A DNA stretch of 40,507 bases from Verrucomicrobiota bacterium (lineage in GTDB: Bacteria; Verrucomicrobiota; Verrucomicrobiia; Limisphaerales; BJHT01): positions 1-40,507 of the forward strand of contig BJHT01000024.1 of the NCBI GenBank assembly GCA_014193395.1. Direction: 5' to 3'. The position numbers and the translations under genes were made by a program. The notes beneath the pieces were generated by a model, which saw nothing but the letters and a program-made list of their open reading frames with translations, was not told the origin of the DNA and ran no database searches. Positions 24,898-33,143 of this stretch are shown in pieces (within the stretch, counting starts at the first letter, position 1; each line of letters opens with the position of its first letter).

Positions 24898-26790
24898 TCA
24901 GCGGGCGGTCGCGGAGATGACTTGGCCGCGGGTCCAGGCGGAGAGTTTTTTGGCGTCGGTGGGTTGCTTGAGACGGAGGGTGATTTCGGCGGAGCCGGAG
25001 CCGTAGGTGCCGAGGTTTTTGCGGGTGAGGAGTTCGGCTTCGAGGGCGTCGCCGGTTGGGGCGTAGCTGGGGGTGGTGGCGCGGAGGGCGAGGGTTTGGC
25101 CGGGTTTCCATTGGCCGGCTTGGAACCAGTAAGTGGAGTGGACGAGGAAGTGGACGGTGTCGCCGTTGACGGCCTCGACGAAGCCGGTGACGCCGTCGCG
25201 CGCGACACGCGTGCGCACACGCTCGGCCTCGGCATTTTTCACGAGGTCGAGGCTGGCGTCATCGGCGATGAGGCGCACGACGCGGCGGTCGGCATCGAGG
25301 GTCCAGGTGAAGTAGAGGCGGTCGCCGGTTTTCAAGGCGGCGTCGGTGGCGGGTTGGCCGGCGCGGAAGATGCGGGCGTCGGGGGCGAGCGTGAAGTCGC
25401 GGCTTTTTTCCTCGAAGACTTTGTCGCCCGCGAAAACTTGCGCCGTGAAGTCGCGGCCGCCGGGCTGCACGGCGCGGATGATCCACGCGTGGTTGTGGCC
25501 TTTCATCTGGCAGAGTTCGTCCTGGTAGTGGACGAGGTAGCCGCGGCGTTTGTCGCCGTCGGGATGGAAGAAGGCGTTGACGCGTTCGCCGGGGAGCAGT
25601 TCGTCGATGTGCGCGCCATAGACGAGGTGGCGGTAGGTGGTGGCCCACGGGAGGACCTTGGTGGTGAAAATTTCGCCGGAGGATTCGTTCTGCATTTCCG
25701 CGGTCCAGGTGGCGGGATCGAACTTGCGCCAGAGATACCAGCCACGCGCGACGCCGATGGAGCCGGACGCGCCGAAGCGCCGCGGATGAATCGCGTGCGC
25801 GCCTTCGTAGGGCTGCACGGGCAGCGTGCGGAGGGGCTTCAGCGCGACGCCGGGATGGCCGGGGAATCCCTTCACGCCGACCTTCGCGTGGAACACGCCG
25901 GGCGGGCCGCCGGTGGTGCAGAAGAGCTCGTCGTAGTTGGTGCCGCCGAACGCGAGGTTGCTCACGACCTGCGCGGGCACGTCGATTTGCCCGAGCACTT
26001 TGGCGGCGGGGCTGAGAACGGTGATGCGGCCCTGCTTCGTTTCGGGGCGATGAAAATCCGCGACCCAAAAATTTCCCTCGGCATCGAAAACACAGCCGTC
26101 GCCGCCGCTGCCGCCGAGGTCGTAGAAAAGTTCGGCGGGGCCGAGGGGCTGGTCATCGGCGGGGAGCGGGAAGCGGAGGATTTTTTTGGACTGCGATTCG
26201 ATGAGGTAGAGGAAGCGGCTGGCGGGGTCCACGTCGAGGCCGTTGGGAAAAGCGAAGCCGGTGCCGATGCGCGAGACGGTGCCGTCGGGACGAAGGCGGA
26301 AGATGTTCCCGACGGGCTTGGCGAGCGAGGAACCGCTGGGGTCGGTCCAGTAAATATTTCCGCGGGCATCGACGGTGAGGTCGTTGAGGCTGTTGAGGGG
26401 TTTGCCCTCGAAGGTGTCGGCGAGGACGCTGAGCGTGCCGTCGGGCGCGAGGGCAAGGAGGGCTTTGTGTTTGTTGTCGGCGATGAGCAGATGGCCGTCG
26501 CCGCGCAGCACGGTGCCGGCGGGATTGATGTCGAGCCAGAGGATGACCTTGCCGTTTTTGTCCACGCGGCGGAGGCCGTCGCTGCAAAAGAAGACGTCGC
26601 CGTTGAGCCAGGTGGGGCCTTCGGAATAGCCGGGGGCTTGGGCGTAGTGGGTGAACTTCGCGGTGGCAAGGGATTCGGCGACGGTGGCGGCGGGGGCCGG
26701 GGCGGGGATAGCCAATAGGCAATAGGCGATGGCCAAGAGGAGGGAGCGGCGGCAGCGGCGGGCGAGGGCAAGGGCGAGGGGTGATCTCAT
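24898..26790 (-). CDS. Secreted SMP-30/gluconolactonase-like beta-propeller protein with extra C-terminal domain
   Basis: The product is 630 aa from the ATG at 26788-26790 (an ATG at 26820 would add ten residues). Signal peptide: LLLAIAYCLLAIPAPAPA. Residues about 35-310 form an SMP-30/gluconolaconase/LRE-like propeller: GPTWLNGDVFFCSDGLRRVD, NSLNDLTVDARGNIYWTDP, FAFPNGLDVDPASRFLYLIES, and GNFWVADFHRP with SNLAFGGTNYDELF. The Glu, Asn and Asp residues expected to bind divalent metal are present (SEGP, SLNDL, PNGLD). The C-terminal half (about 330-630) is not recognised. It contains a segment about exchange of water or solvent-exposed beta strands (GDRLYFTWTLDADRRV). It could be a sugar lactonase or a propeller of other function. 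Confidence 0.83.
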   Translation of the reverse strand: MRSPLALALARRCRRSLLLAIAYCLLAIPAPAPAATVAESLATAKFTHYAQAPGYSEGPTWLNGDVFFCSDGLRRVDKNGKVILWLDINPAGTVLRGDGHLLIADNKHKALLALAPDGTLSVLADTFEGKPLNSLNDLTVDARGNIYWTDPSGSSLAKPVGNIFRLRPDGTVSRIGTGFAFPNGLDVDPASRFLYLIESQSKKILRFPLPADDQPLGPAELFYDLGGSGGDGCVFDAEGNFWVADFHRPETKQGRITVLSPAAKVLGQIDVPAQVVSNLAFGGTNYDELFCTTGGPPGVFHAKVGVKGFPGHPGVALKPLRTLPVQPYEGAHAIHPRRFGASGSIGVARGWYLWRKFDPATWTAEMQNESSGEIFTTKVLPWATTYRHLVYGAHIDELLPGERVNAFFHPDGDKRRGYLVHYQDELCQMKGHNHAWIIRAVQPGGRDFTAQVFAGDKVFEEKSRDFTLAPDARIFRAGQPATDAALKTGDRLYFTWTLDADRRVVRLIADDASLDLVKNAEAERVRTRVARDGVTGFVEAVNGDTVHFLVHSTYWFQAGQWKPGQTLALRATTPSYAPTGDALEAELLTRKNLGTYGSGSAEITLRLKQPTDAKKLSAWTRGQVISATAR

Positions 26791-26877
26791 AGGGTTTTTG
26801 CGAGTTAAACGGGGTGGCATTTTTCGGATAGAGGACTTGGTGGAACGTGCGGGCGCTTTGGTGTGCTCACCGAGGAT

Positions 26878-26987
26878 GGCAAAGGAATGGAGGCAAAGGA
26901 ATGGGGAAGGAGGAAGGGATGCTCAGGTTTTTGGAATGCCGAGTTTTCATTACCCTGCCCCCATTCCTTTGCCTCCATTCCTTTGCC
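26878..26987. repeat. Family C inverted repeat (GGCAAAGGAATGGA 14-mers), copy 1
   Basis: A perfect 29-bp inverted repeat: left arm 26878-26906 (two tandem 14-mers GGCAAAGGAATGGA plus GGG-type end), right arm 26959-26987, loop 52 nt. It lies upstream of the SMP-30-like gene, on its 5' side. Other copies are at 34508-34580, 38598-38727 and 40381-40497. Confidence 0.88.
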
Positions 26988-27027
26988 AGCAGTTCCGGCG
27001 TCGCACGGAACGACGCATCGGTTTGAG

Positions 27028-27567
27028 CGGCGAGACGCCGCCGCGACGGGGAGCGCACGCCGCTGGCGTGTGGTTTTCGGCGGCCCGCCGAAAACTTCGT
27101 TCGACTAACTTTTTCACGCGCCGGAAAAGGCAGACTGGGGAACGAGGGTTTGGGCGGGCCGCCCAAACCGGCACGCGGGCCGCGTGCGCTCCCCGTCGGG
27201 TGACGCGCGGCGAGACGCCGCCGCGACGGGGAGCGCACGCCGCTGGCGTGCCGTTTTCGGCGGCCCGCCGAAAACTTCGTTCCACTACCTTTTTCGCGCA
27301 CCGGAAAAGGCAGACTGGGGAACGGCAGTTTGGGCGGGCCGCCCAAACCGGCACGCGGGCCGCGTGCGCTCCCCGTCGGGTGACGCGCGGCGAGACGCCG
27401 CCGCGACGGGGAGCGCACGCCGCTGGCGTGTGGTTTTCGGCGGCCCGCCGAAAACTTCGTTCCACTAACTTTTTCGCGCACCGGAAAAGGCAGACTGGGG
27501 AACGGCGGTTTGGGCGGGCCGCCCAAACCGGCACGCGGGCCGCGTGCGCTCCCCGTCGGGTGACGCG
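27028..27567. repeat. Tandem repeat, three units of exactly 180 bp, each with nested hairpins
   Basis: Units start at 27028, 27208 and 27388 and differ at only a few positions. Within unit 1, GTTTTCGGCGG-C-CCGCCGAAAAC (27073-27095) and GGTTTGGGCGG-G-CCGCCCAAACC (27147-27169) are near-perfect hairpins, and CGACGGGGAGCGCACGC (27044-27060) pairs perfectly with 27182-27198. Because 180 is divisible by three, several frames stay open on both strands, but the translations (Arg/Pro/Ala/Gly-rich 60-residue repeats) look like by-products. The array ends 3 nt before the stop of the PQQ-like gene at 27571. Confidence 0.92.
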
Positions 27568-27570
27568 CTT

Positions 27571-28854
27571 TCACTTCTTCGGCGAGATGCACCAGAGGTG
27601 TTTGTAGGTGCGGAGGAAGAGTTCGCCGTCGGACGGGGCGACGGAGCTGTTCGAGGGTTCGCCGAGGGGGTTGAGGCTCACGAGTTCGAGCTTGGGACTG
27701 GCCTTGAAGACGGGGCAGTCGCCGGCTCGGTTTAGGGCGTAGAGGAGGCCGTCGGCGAGGACGAGGGAGGACCAGTTTTCGCCCGAGGAAGTGGAGCCTT
27801 TGATGCGTTCTTCCCACACGAGTTTGCCGGTTTTGAGTTCGAAACATTCGGCGACGCCGGGGTCGTTGAGGATGTAGATGTGGCCGTCGTGGATGACGCC
27901 GGAGCCGATGCGCTGCTTGGTGCGGGGGTGATGCCAGAGGCGGTGGGTCGCGGTGACATCGCCGGTGCCGCCGGGTTTCACGGCGACGCTCATGCCGCCG
28001 TAGCCGCCCATGCCGACGACGATGCCGTCGCTGAAAATGGGCGAGGTGTACACGAGGGGATTGAGGCCGGCGCAGGTCCAGAGTTCCTTGCCGGTGGCGG
28101 GGTCGAAGGCGAGGACGCGTTTGGGAAAAGTCATCAGGAGTTCATCGCGGTCGGCGGCGCGGATGGCGACGGGGGTGGACCAGGAGCCGTTCCAGACGGG
28201 CTTGGCGTCGCCTTTTTTCTCGCCGGATTCGCCGCCGGGTTCGTCGTGCTGCCAGATGGTTTTGCCGGTGAGCTTGTCCACGGCGATGAGGAAGGAACGT
28301 TCGCCGGGGCCGAAGTTCAGAATGCAAAGATTGCCGTGGAGCATGGGCGAGGCGGCGTTGCCCCAGATGTGGCGCTGTTTGCCGAGATCGCGGTGCCAGA
28401 TTTCTTTGCCGTCGAAATCGAAGCACCACAGGCCGCCGGTGGCGAAAGAGGCATAGACGCGTTCGCCGTCGGTGACGGGCGAGGCGGCGCAGTAAGGGTT
28501 GGTGCCGTGGGTCAGTTCCTTCTCCACATTCTTCGCGCCGGATTGCCAGAGCAGTTTGCCGGTGGCGCGGTCGAAGCAGAAGAGGAGGCGGTCATTGCCG
28601 ACGGACTGGGTGAGGAAAACGCGGTCGCGCCAGATGATGGGTGTGGAGTTGCCGCGCTCGGGGAGCGGGGTTTTCCAGCGGACGTTTTCGGTGGTGCTCC
28701 AGCGGGTAGGGAGACCTTTTTCGGAGCAGACGCCGGTGCCGTCGGGGCCGCGCCAGGCGGGCCAGTTCGCGGCGCCGGTGGTGAGGCCGGCGGTGACGAG
28801 AAGCGTGAAGATGAGGAGGCGCGCGACTTGCACGGCGAGGGCGGGTGAGTTCAT
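27571..28854 (-). CDS. PQQ-like beta-propeller repeat protein (BamB-like)
   Basis: The product is 427 aa. The signal segment (about 8-28, ARLLIFTLLVTAGLTTGAA) is followed by NWPAWRGPDGTGVCSEKGLP, the standard opening of this secreted family. Blade motifs include CFDRATGKLLWQSG, AVDKLTGKTIWQHD, AFDPATGKELWTC and CFELKTGKLVWEER, giving a seven- or eight-bladed propeller. It is predicted in the periplasm or outer envelope; enzymatic activity is not evident. It is a paralogue of the truncated gene at 1-1009. Its 3' end directly abuts the 180-bp tandem array. Conserved Trp docking motifs suggest a folded propeller and not a pseudogene. Confidence 0.92.
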   Translation of the reverse strand: MNSPALAVQVARLLIFTLLVTAGLTTGAANWPAWRGPDGTGVCSEKGLPTRWSTTENVRWKTPLPERGNSTPIIWRDRVFLTQSVGNDRLLFCFDRATGKLLWQSGAKNVEKELTHGTNPYCAASPVTDGERVYASFATGGLWCFDFDGKEIWHRDLGKQRHIWGNAASPMLHGNLCILNFGPGERSFLIAVDKLTGKTIWQHDEPGGESGEKKGDAKPVWNGSWSTPVAIRAADRDELLMTFPKRVLAFDPATGKELWTCAGLNPLVYTSPIFSDGIVVGMGGYGGMSVAVKPGGTGDVTATHRLWHHPRTKQRIGSGVIHDGHIYILNDPGVAECFELKTGKLVWEERIKGSTSSGENWSSLVLADGLLYALNRAGDCPVFKASPKLELVSLNPLGEPSNSSVAPSDGELFLRTYKHLWCISPKK

Positions 28855-28959
28855 GAGCGCCGTGTGTAGCAGCGGGAACGGGGCGGTTCAATAAGGGGAT
28901 GCAGGTCGATTCGTGCGGCGATGCGGGGCACGAAGGCGGAGCAGGCGTGACAAAGGGGG

Positions 28960-29121
28960 CCGGAGCGCCGGCTTCCAACCAGCTCAACGTACGACGAGTA
29001 CGAAGCGGCTGAGCGCGCTGGGGGGTATCAACTCACGGTTCAGCAATGCGCGGCGGCGGGTGACAAAGCTTGCCGTGCCGTTTTGCGGATGCGGCGAGCC
29101 GGCTGGAAGCCGGCGGTCCGG
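28960..29121. repeat. Imperfect inverted repeat (CCGGAGCGCCGGCTTCCA type)
   Basis: Arms of 26 bp at 28960-28985 and 29096-29121 match at about 22 positions; the enclosed stretch is about 110 nt. A half-copy lies near 16521. The space from 28855 to 29137 holds no gene I can support. Confidence 0.7.
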
Positions 29122-29137
29122 GGACGACGCCTGCGGC

Positions 29138-29320
29138 TCAGGCGTAGGTGTCGAGCCGCTGGGCGTGGTCGGACGGGGGCGGTTGGTCGATGGACTCGAT
29201 GAGCGCCGTGGCCTGCTGCTTCATCTGGTCCTGGGCTTTCTTGAGGACGGTGACGCCGATCTCGGTGCGAGGATCGACGTTCGACGAATAGCCGTTGACT
29301 CCGGTTGTGCTGACGCTCAT
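29138..29320 (-). CDS. Small YjfB-like putative motility protein
   Basis: The product is 60 aa from the ATG at 29318-29320; an in-frame GTG at 29359 would add 13 residues. The central part VLKKAQDQMKQQATALIESI followed by a Pro-rich tail resembles the YjfB family, small proteins of unproven role often annotated as putative motility proteins. The N-terminus (MSVSTTGVNGYSSN) is Ser/Thr/Asn-rich as in that family. No flagellar or pilus gene is near, so the link with motility is weak here. There is no strong ribosome binding site at either start, which lowers confidence. Confidence 0.6.
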   Translation of the reverse strand: MSVSTTGVNGYSSNVDPRTEIGVTVLKKAQDQMKQQATALIESIDQPPPSDHAQRLDTYA

Positions 29321-29411
29321 GCGCAGGACATCGGCGGGGAGACGGCGGCGCTTGAGCACTCAGTTCACTATTTTGGGGGCCATCGCTGCGTGGCCCGGGA
29401 TGGACCGGGTG

Positions 29412-29490
29412 GGTAGGGCGCACCAGTCCTCAACGCGCCGCCGGAGGTGCGGACACGCCACCGGCGCGCTGGGGACAGACGCACCCTACC
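29412..29490. repeat. Imperfect inverted repeat (GGTAGGGTGCG type)
   Basis: Arms of 29 bp at 29412-29440 and 29462-29490 match at 23 positions, with a 21-nt loop. It lies between the YjfB-like gene and the cytochrome gene. The stretch 29491-29660 holds nothing further I recognise. Confidence 0.72.
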
Positions 29491-29660
29491 ATTAACGGGT
29501 TTGACCATCCGCGATGAAGGCAGGGAAGTCTCCGCTGCCGGTCCTGCGCCCGGTCTGGCTGCCAAATCGGTTCCCGGCTTTCGGGCGGGCTGATGCGCCG
29601 GGCAAAATTATTTCCGCATTTCCACCTGTTCTCCGTCTGAAGCGCGAAACAAAATCCGCC

Positions 29661-31082
29661 ATGCGCCACTCGACATTTTCTTCGCCTCTGCTGTTCCTGC
29701 CTTTGTTGCTGTGTTTGCTCGCACCGGGCGGTACGGGTGCGGCGGCGGACAAGCCCGCGGCGGAAATCAGCTTTCGTCGCGACATCGCGCCGATCTTGAT
29801 CGCGCGGTGTCAAAGCTGTCATGACGCGAAGGTGGCGAAGGGCGGGTTCCGGCTGGACACATTCGAGTTGCTGATGCGCGCCGACGCGAAGAAGGGCGCG
29901 GCGGTTTCGCCCGGCAAACCGGAGGCGAGCAAGCTGCATCAGTTGCTCATCACCACGGACGCGGATGACCGGATGCCGCAGAAGGCGGACGCGTTGCCGG
30001 CGGCGGAGATCGCGCTGATCAAGGGCTGGATCGCGGCGGGCGCGAACTACGACGGCGGCGATCCGAAGCTGGCGCTGGTCGAGATTGTGCCGAGCCTGAC
30101 GCATCCGCCCGCGCCGGTCGCGTATCCGGCGGCGGTGCCGGTGACGGCGCTGGCATTCACTCCCGATGGCGCGGAGCTGGCGGTGTCGGGGTATCGCGAG
30201 ATCACGTTTTGGAATCCGATCACGGGGCAGCTCGTGCGGCGGGTGGGCGGGGTCGCGCCGCGCACGCAGGCGCTGGCGTTCAGTCCGGATGGCAAGACGC
30301 TCGCGGTGGCGGGCGGGCAGCCGGGGGAATTGGGCGAGCTGCGGTTGCTCGAAGCGGCGTCGGGCAAGCTGGTGAAGGTGGTTTTCTCGGCGGCCGATCT
30401 GGTGCTCGACGTGCAGTTCAGCGCGGATGGCAAGCTGCTGGCGGCGGCGTGCGCGGATGGTTCGATCCGCATTTTCAGTTTTCCTGCGGCGACGAAGAAG
30501 CTGCAGATCGACAATCACGCGGACTGGGTAAACGCGGTGGCGTTCAGTCCGGACGGCGGCTTGATCGCGAGTGCGAGCCGCGACAAGTCGGCGAAGGTGT
30601 TCGATGCGACGAGCGGCGAGATTTTGAGCACCTACAACGGGCACGGGGTGGGCGTGTTCGGCGTCGTGTTTTCGGCGGATGGCAAAACGGTGTTCACGGC
30701 GGGACAGGATCGAAAGATTCACGTCTGGCTGGCGCAGGACGCCGCGCAGTCGCGCAAGCAATCGGACGCGAAGAAACAGGCGGAGATCACCGGGTTCGGG
30801 AAGGAAGCGTATCGGCTGGCGCGTGGCGATGGCTCGCTGTTTTCGTGCTCGGCGGACGGGCTGATCCGCGAGCACGCGTTGAGTGATCGCAAGGAACTGC
30901 GCACCTACACGGGGCTGGGGGATTGGGCTTACGCGGTGGCGGCGCATCCGGGCACGAAGCGCGTGGCGGGCGGGGCGTTCAACGGGCGTGTGAACGTGTG
31001 GAGCACGGCGGATGGGAAGCCGGTGACGACGTTTGTGGCGTCGCCGGGTTTGGTGACCGCCGCTGGAAAGCTCAAAGAGTGA
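29661..31082 (+). CDS. Planctomycete-type cytochrome c (PSCyt1) fused to WD40 repeats
   Basis: The product is 473 aa. A signal peptide (SSPLLFLPLLLCLLAPGGTG) precedes a haem-binding CQSCH at residues 50-54, within ISFRRDIAPILIARCQSCHD, the hallmark of the planctomycete cytochrome C domain (to about residue 125; GGFRLDT, DDRMPQ, IKGWIAAGANYDG). The rest (about 150-470) is a WD40 propeller with repeats such as VTALAFTPDGAELAVSG, TQALAFSPDGKTLAVAGG, VNAVAFSPDGGLIASAS and VFGVVFSADGKTVFTAG. It should be in the periplasm and carry covalent haem c. Such fusions are common in Planctomycetota and Verrucomicrobiota; their redox role is unknown. The ATG at 29661 fits the signal peptide. Confidence 0.93.
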   Translation: MRHSTFSSPLLFLPLLLCLLAPGGTGAAADKPAAEISFRRDIAPILIARCQSCHDAKVAKGGFRLDTFELLMRADAKKGAAVSPGKPEASKLHQLLITTDADDRMPQKADALPAAEIALIKGWIAAGANYDGGDPKLALVEIVPSLTHPPAPVAYPAAVPVTALAFTPDGAELAVSGYREITFWNPITGQLVRRVGGVAPRTQALAFSPDGKTLAVAGGQPGELGELRLLEAASGKLVKVVFSAADLVLDVQFSADGKLLAAACADGSIRIFSFPAATKKLQIDNHADWVNAVAFSPDGGLIASASRDKSAKVFDATSGEILSTYNGHGVGVFGVVFSADGKTVFTAGQDRKIHVWLAQDAAQSRKQSDAKKQAEITGFGKEAYRLARGDGSLFSCSADGLIREHALSDRKELRTYTGLGDWAYAVAAHPGTKRVAGGAFNGRVNVWSTADGKPVTTFVASPGLVTAAGKLKE

Positions 31083-31377
31083 AGCGCAAAATCTCGCGGG
31101 AAGCGCAAGCACTGCGAACAGCTTCTCCCCAAGCTCGGTGCCGCGCTGGGGCATTTCAGAATTCCTGGCTTCGGAAAAACGGCCGATGCGCCGGCCAGTC
31201 CGGTCCACCCGGGTCAGTTCGCTCTCCCGGACCTATCGGGAAATATTGGCGCACCTCAGCGACCGCCGACAGGACCGCTCGGGAGATAGCTGGCCGCTAC
31301 TAACTAATCACCAGTTGCTTTCCCCAGTCCCGCATTGCATTCCCCCGTCCTTTCCCGCACAACCGCCCGACTTTCGC
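31083..31377. other. Intergenic space before the flippase-glycosyltransferase gene
   Basis: This stretch of 295 nt shows no gene, clear repeat or terminator. The frame of the downstream gene is open from 31138, but no family-like residues appear before the GTG at 31378. Confidence 0.35.
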
Positions 31378-33063
31378 GTGACCCCGTCATCGCTCAAATC
31401 CTCCTTCCCGTGGAAACGGCTCCTCGCCGTCGTCATCACTGTCGCCGCGCTGGGAATCATCTTCTGGAAAATCGACGTCGCCGAATTGGCGGCCGTTTTC
31501 CGTCGCATGGAGATAGGCTGGTTTCTCGCAGCGGAAGGCATCTTCGGCTTGATGCTGCTCGCGGGTTCGTGGCGCTGGCACTTGATGCTGCGGCTCACGA
31601 ATGCCGCCGTGCATCCCGGCGCCACCGCGCGCCTCTACGCCATCGGCCACGCGCTCAGTTTTTTCCTCCTCACGCCGGCCGTCGGAGACCTCGCCAAGGC
31701 CGGTCTCTACTCGCGCTGGTTTCGGCAGCCGCTGCCGAACGTCGTCGCCTCCGCGCCGCTCGCGCGCTTCCTCGGACTCGGCGGCATGTGCATTTTCATT
31801 CTCGTGGCGTTCGCCCTCGCTGCGGCCAAGGGCGCGCTCGGGACCGCCACCGCGTTCGGCGCGCGCCTGCCGCTGCCGCTGTTGCTCGTTGGCATCGCGG
31901 GCGGACTCATCGGCCTGGTGCTGATTTTTCGCTGGCGACCGCGCTCCGAACACATCCTCGCGCGCACCTTCAATTCCTTTGCCGTCGCCGCTCGGCAGCT
32001 CCTCCTCACGCCGCGCCTCGCCGCGTATGGCCTGTTGCTCGGCTTCGTCGTGCAGGCCATCTCCTGCACGCTGATGGCGCTGTGCCTGCGCGCCGTCGTC
32101 TCGGTCGATTGTCCGTGGTTCGAGCTGCTGTGGACCTTCCCGGTCATCGCGGCGATGGTCGCCGTGCCTTCGTTCGGCGGACTCGGCGTGCGCGAAGCTG
32201 CGGCGCTCGGTATCCTCGCGCTCTATCATATCCCCGCCGCGGACGCCGTTGCCGGCTCGCTCCTCACACTGGCCACCAATGTTACCTGGGTCGTCATCGG
32301 CGCGGCCCTCCTCGCGCGGGAAGAGCGGCTGTTCGACAAGGCCCGGGCGCAGGAAAAACTCTGGGCCTTGCCGAAAACCATCTCCGTCATCATCCCCGCG
32401 CTGAATGAGGAAGCCGAAATTCCCGCCACACTGCGCCACCTCCAGGCCATTCCCGAAATCGCGGAAATCATCATCGTCGATGCCGGCAGCACCGACCGTA
32501 CGCGCGACCTCGCCACCGCCGCCCGCTGCCGTGTCCTCACCACCGAACCCGGCCGCGGCCACCAGCTCCGCCACGGCGCAGCCCGCGCCACCGGCGACGT
32601 CGTTCTCATGGTCCACGCCGACACCTGGCTCGCGCCTGACGCGGGCCGCGCGATTCTGGCGTCGCTGCATGACGCCACTGTGGTCGGTGGCGGCTGCTGG
32701 AAAATATTTCGCGACCCGCCCCTGCTCGTGCGCGGCTCGCGCCTCAAATGCGCGCTGCGCCTCTACCTCGGCCACCGCGTCATGGCCGACCAGGCGATCT
32801 TCGTCCGGCGCACTGTGCTGACCGCGACCGGCGGCGTGCCCGACGTGCCGTTGATGGAAGAGTTCGAACTGTGCCGCCAGCTCCGCCCCGCCGGCCGCCT
32901 CGCCCTGGCTGACACCGTCGTCAGCACGTCCGCGCGACGTTTCACCCAACTCGGCGTCCTGCGCACTTACGCCCGCATGGCGCGCGTGACCCTTCTCTAT
33001 TATCTCGGTCGCTCCCCCGCCGATCTTCGCCGCCTCTACGAACGCCCGCCACGAACCCGTTAG
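31378..33063 (+). CDS. Fusion: LPG-synthase-like membrane domain + TIGR04283-type glycosyltransferase
   Basis: The product is 561 aa from the GTG at 31378 (VTPSSLKSSFPWKRLLAVVI). Residues 1-325 form a multi-helix UPF0104/lysylphosphatidylglycerol-synthase-type flippase domain: FFLLTPAVGDLAKAGLYSRW, FPVIAAMVAVPSFGGLGVREAA. From about residue 332 a GT-A glycosyltransferase follows: ISVIIPALNEEAEIPATLRH, IIIVDAGSTDRTRDLA, GRGHQLRHGAARATGDVVLM with HADTW as the DxD-like site, then ADQAIFVRRTVL and LMEEFELCRQLR, matching the transferase-2 family (TIGR04283). The pairing suggests a lipid-linked sugar made and flipped by one protein. It is convergent with the alcohol dehydrogenase gene. Confidence 0.88.
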   Translation: MTPSSLKSSFPWKRLLAVVITVAALGIIFWKIDVAELAAVFRRMEIGWFLAAEGIFGLMLLAGSWRWHLMLRLTNAAVHPGATARLYAIGHALSFFLLTPAVGDLAKAGLYSRWFRQPLPNVVASAPLARFLGLGGMCIFILVAFALAAAKGALGTATAFGARLPLPLLLVGIAGGLIGLVLIFRWRPRSEHILARTFNSFAVAARQLLLTPRLAAYGLLLGFVVQAISCTLMALCLRAVVSVDCPWFELLWTFPVIAAMVAVPSFGGLGVREAAALGILALYHIPAADAVAGSLLTLATNVTWVVIGAALLAREERLFDKARAQEKLWALPKTISVIIPALNEEAEIPATLRHLQAIPEIAEIIIVDAGSTDRTRDLATAARCRVLTTEPGRGHQLRHGAARATGDVVLMVHADTWLAPDAGRAILASLHDATVVGGGCWKIFRDPPLLVRGSRLKCALRLYLGHRVMADQAIFVRRTVLTATGGVPDVPLMEEFELCRQLRPAGRLALADTVVSTSARRFTQLGVLRTYARMARVTLLYYLGRSPADLRRLYERPPRTR

Positions 33064-33143
33064 CCTCATCTTGAACGCGCATTAGAATTAGTGCCGGTTC
33101 GTGGTTTCAAGCCATGTGTCTTGAGTGACAGCGGCAGCCAGGT

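Noticed and set aside
24361-26718. A 785-codon plus-strand frame opposite the SMP-30-like gene
   Set aside because: Low-complexity Gly/Glu/Val translation; the minus strand has a signal peptide and propeller motifs.
26878-27567. CRISPR array
   Set aside because: Repeats are either long identical 180-bp units or palindromic pairs; there are no short repeats separated by unique spacers and no cas genes.
26867-27847. Open frames across the 180-bp tandem array that encode 60-residue repeats
   Set aside because: The period is a multiple of three, so frames stay open on both strands; no start signal, and the frame overlaps the 3' part of the PQQ-like gene.
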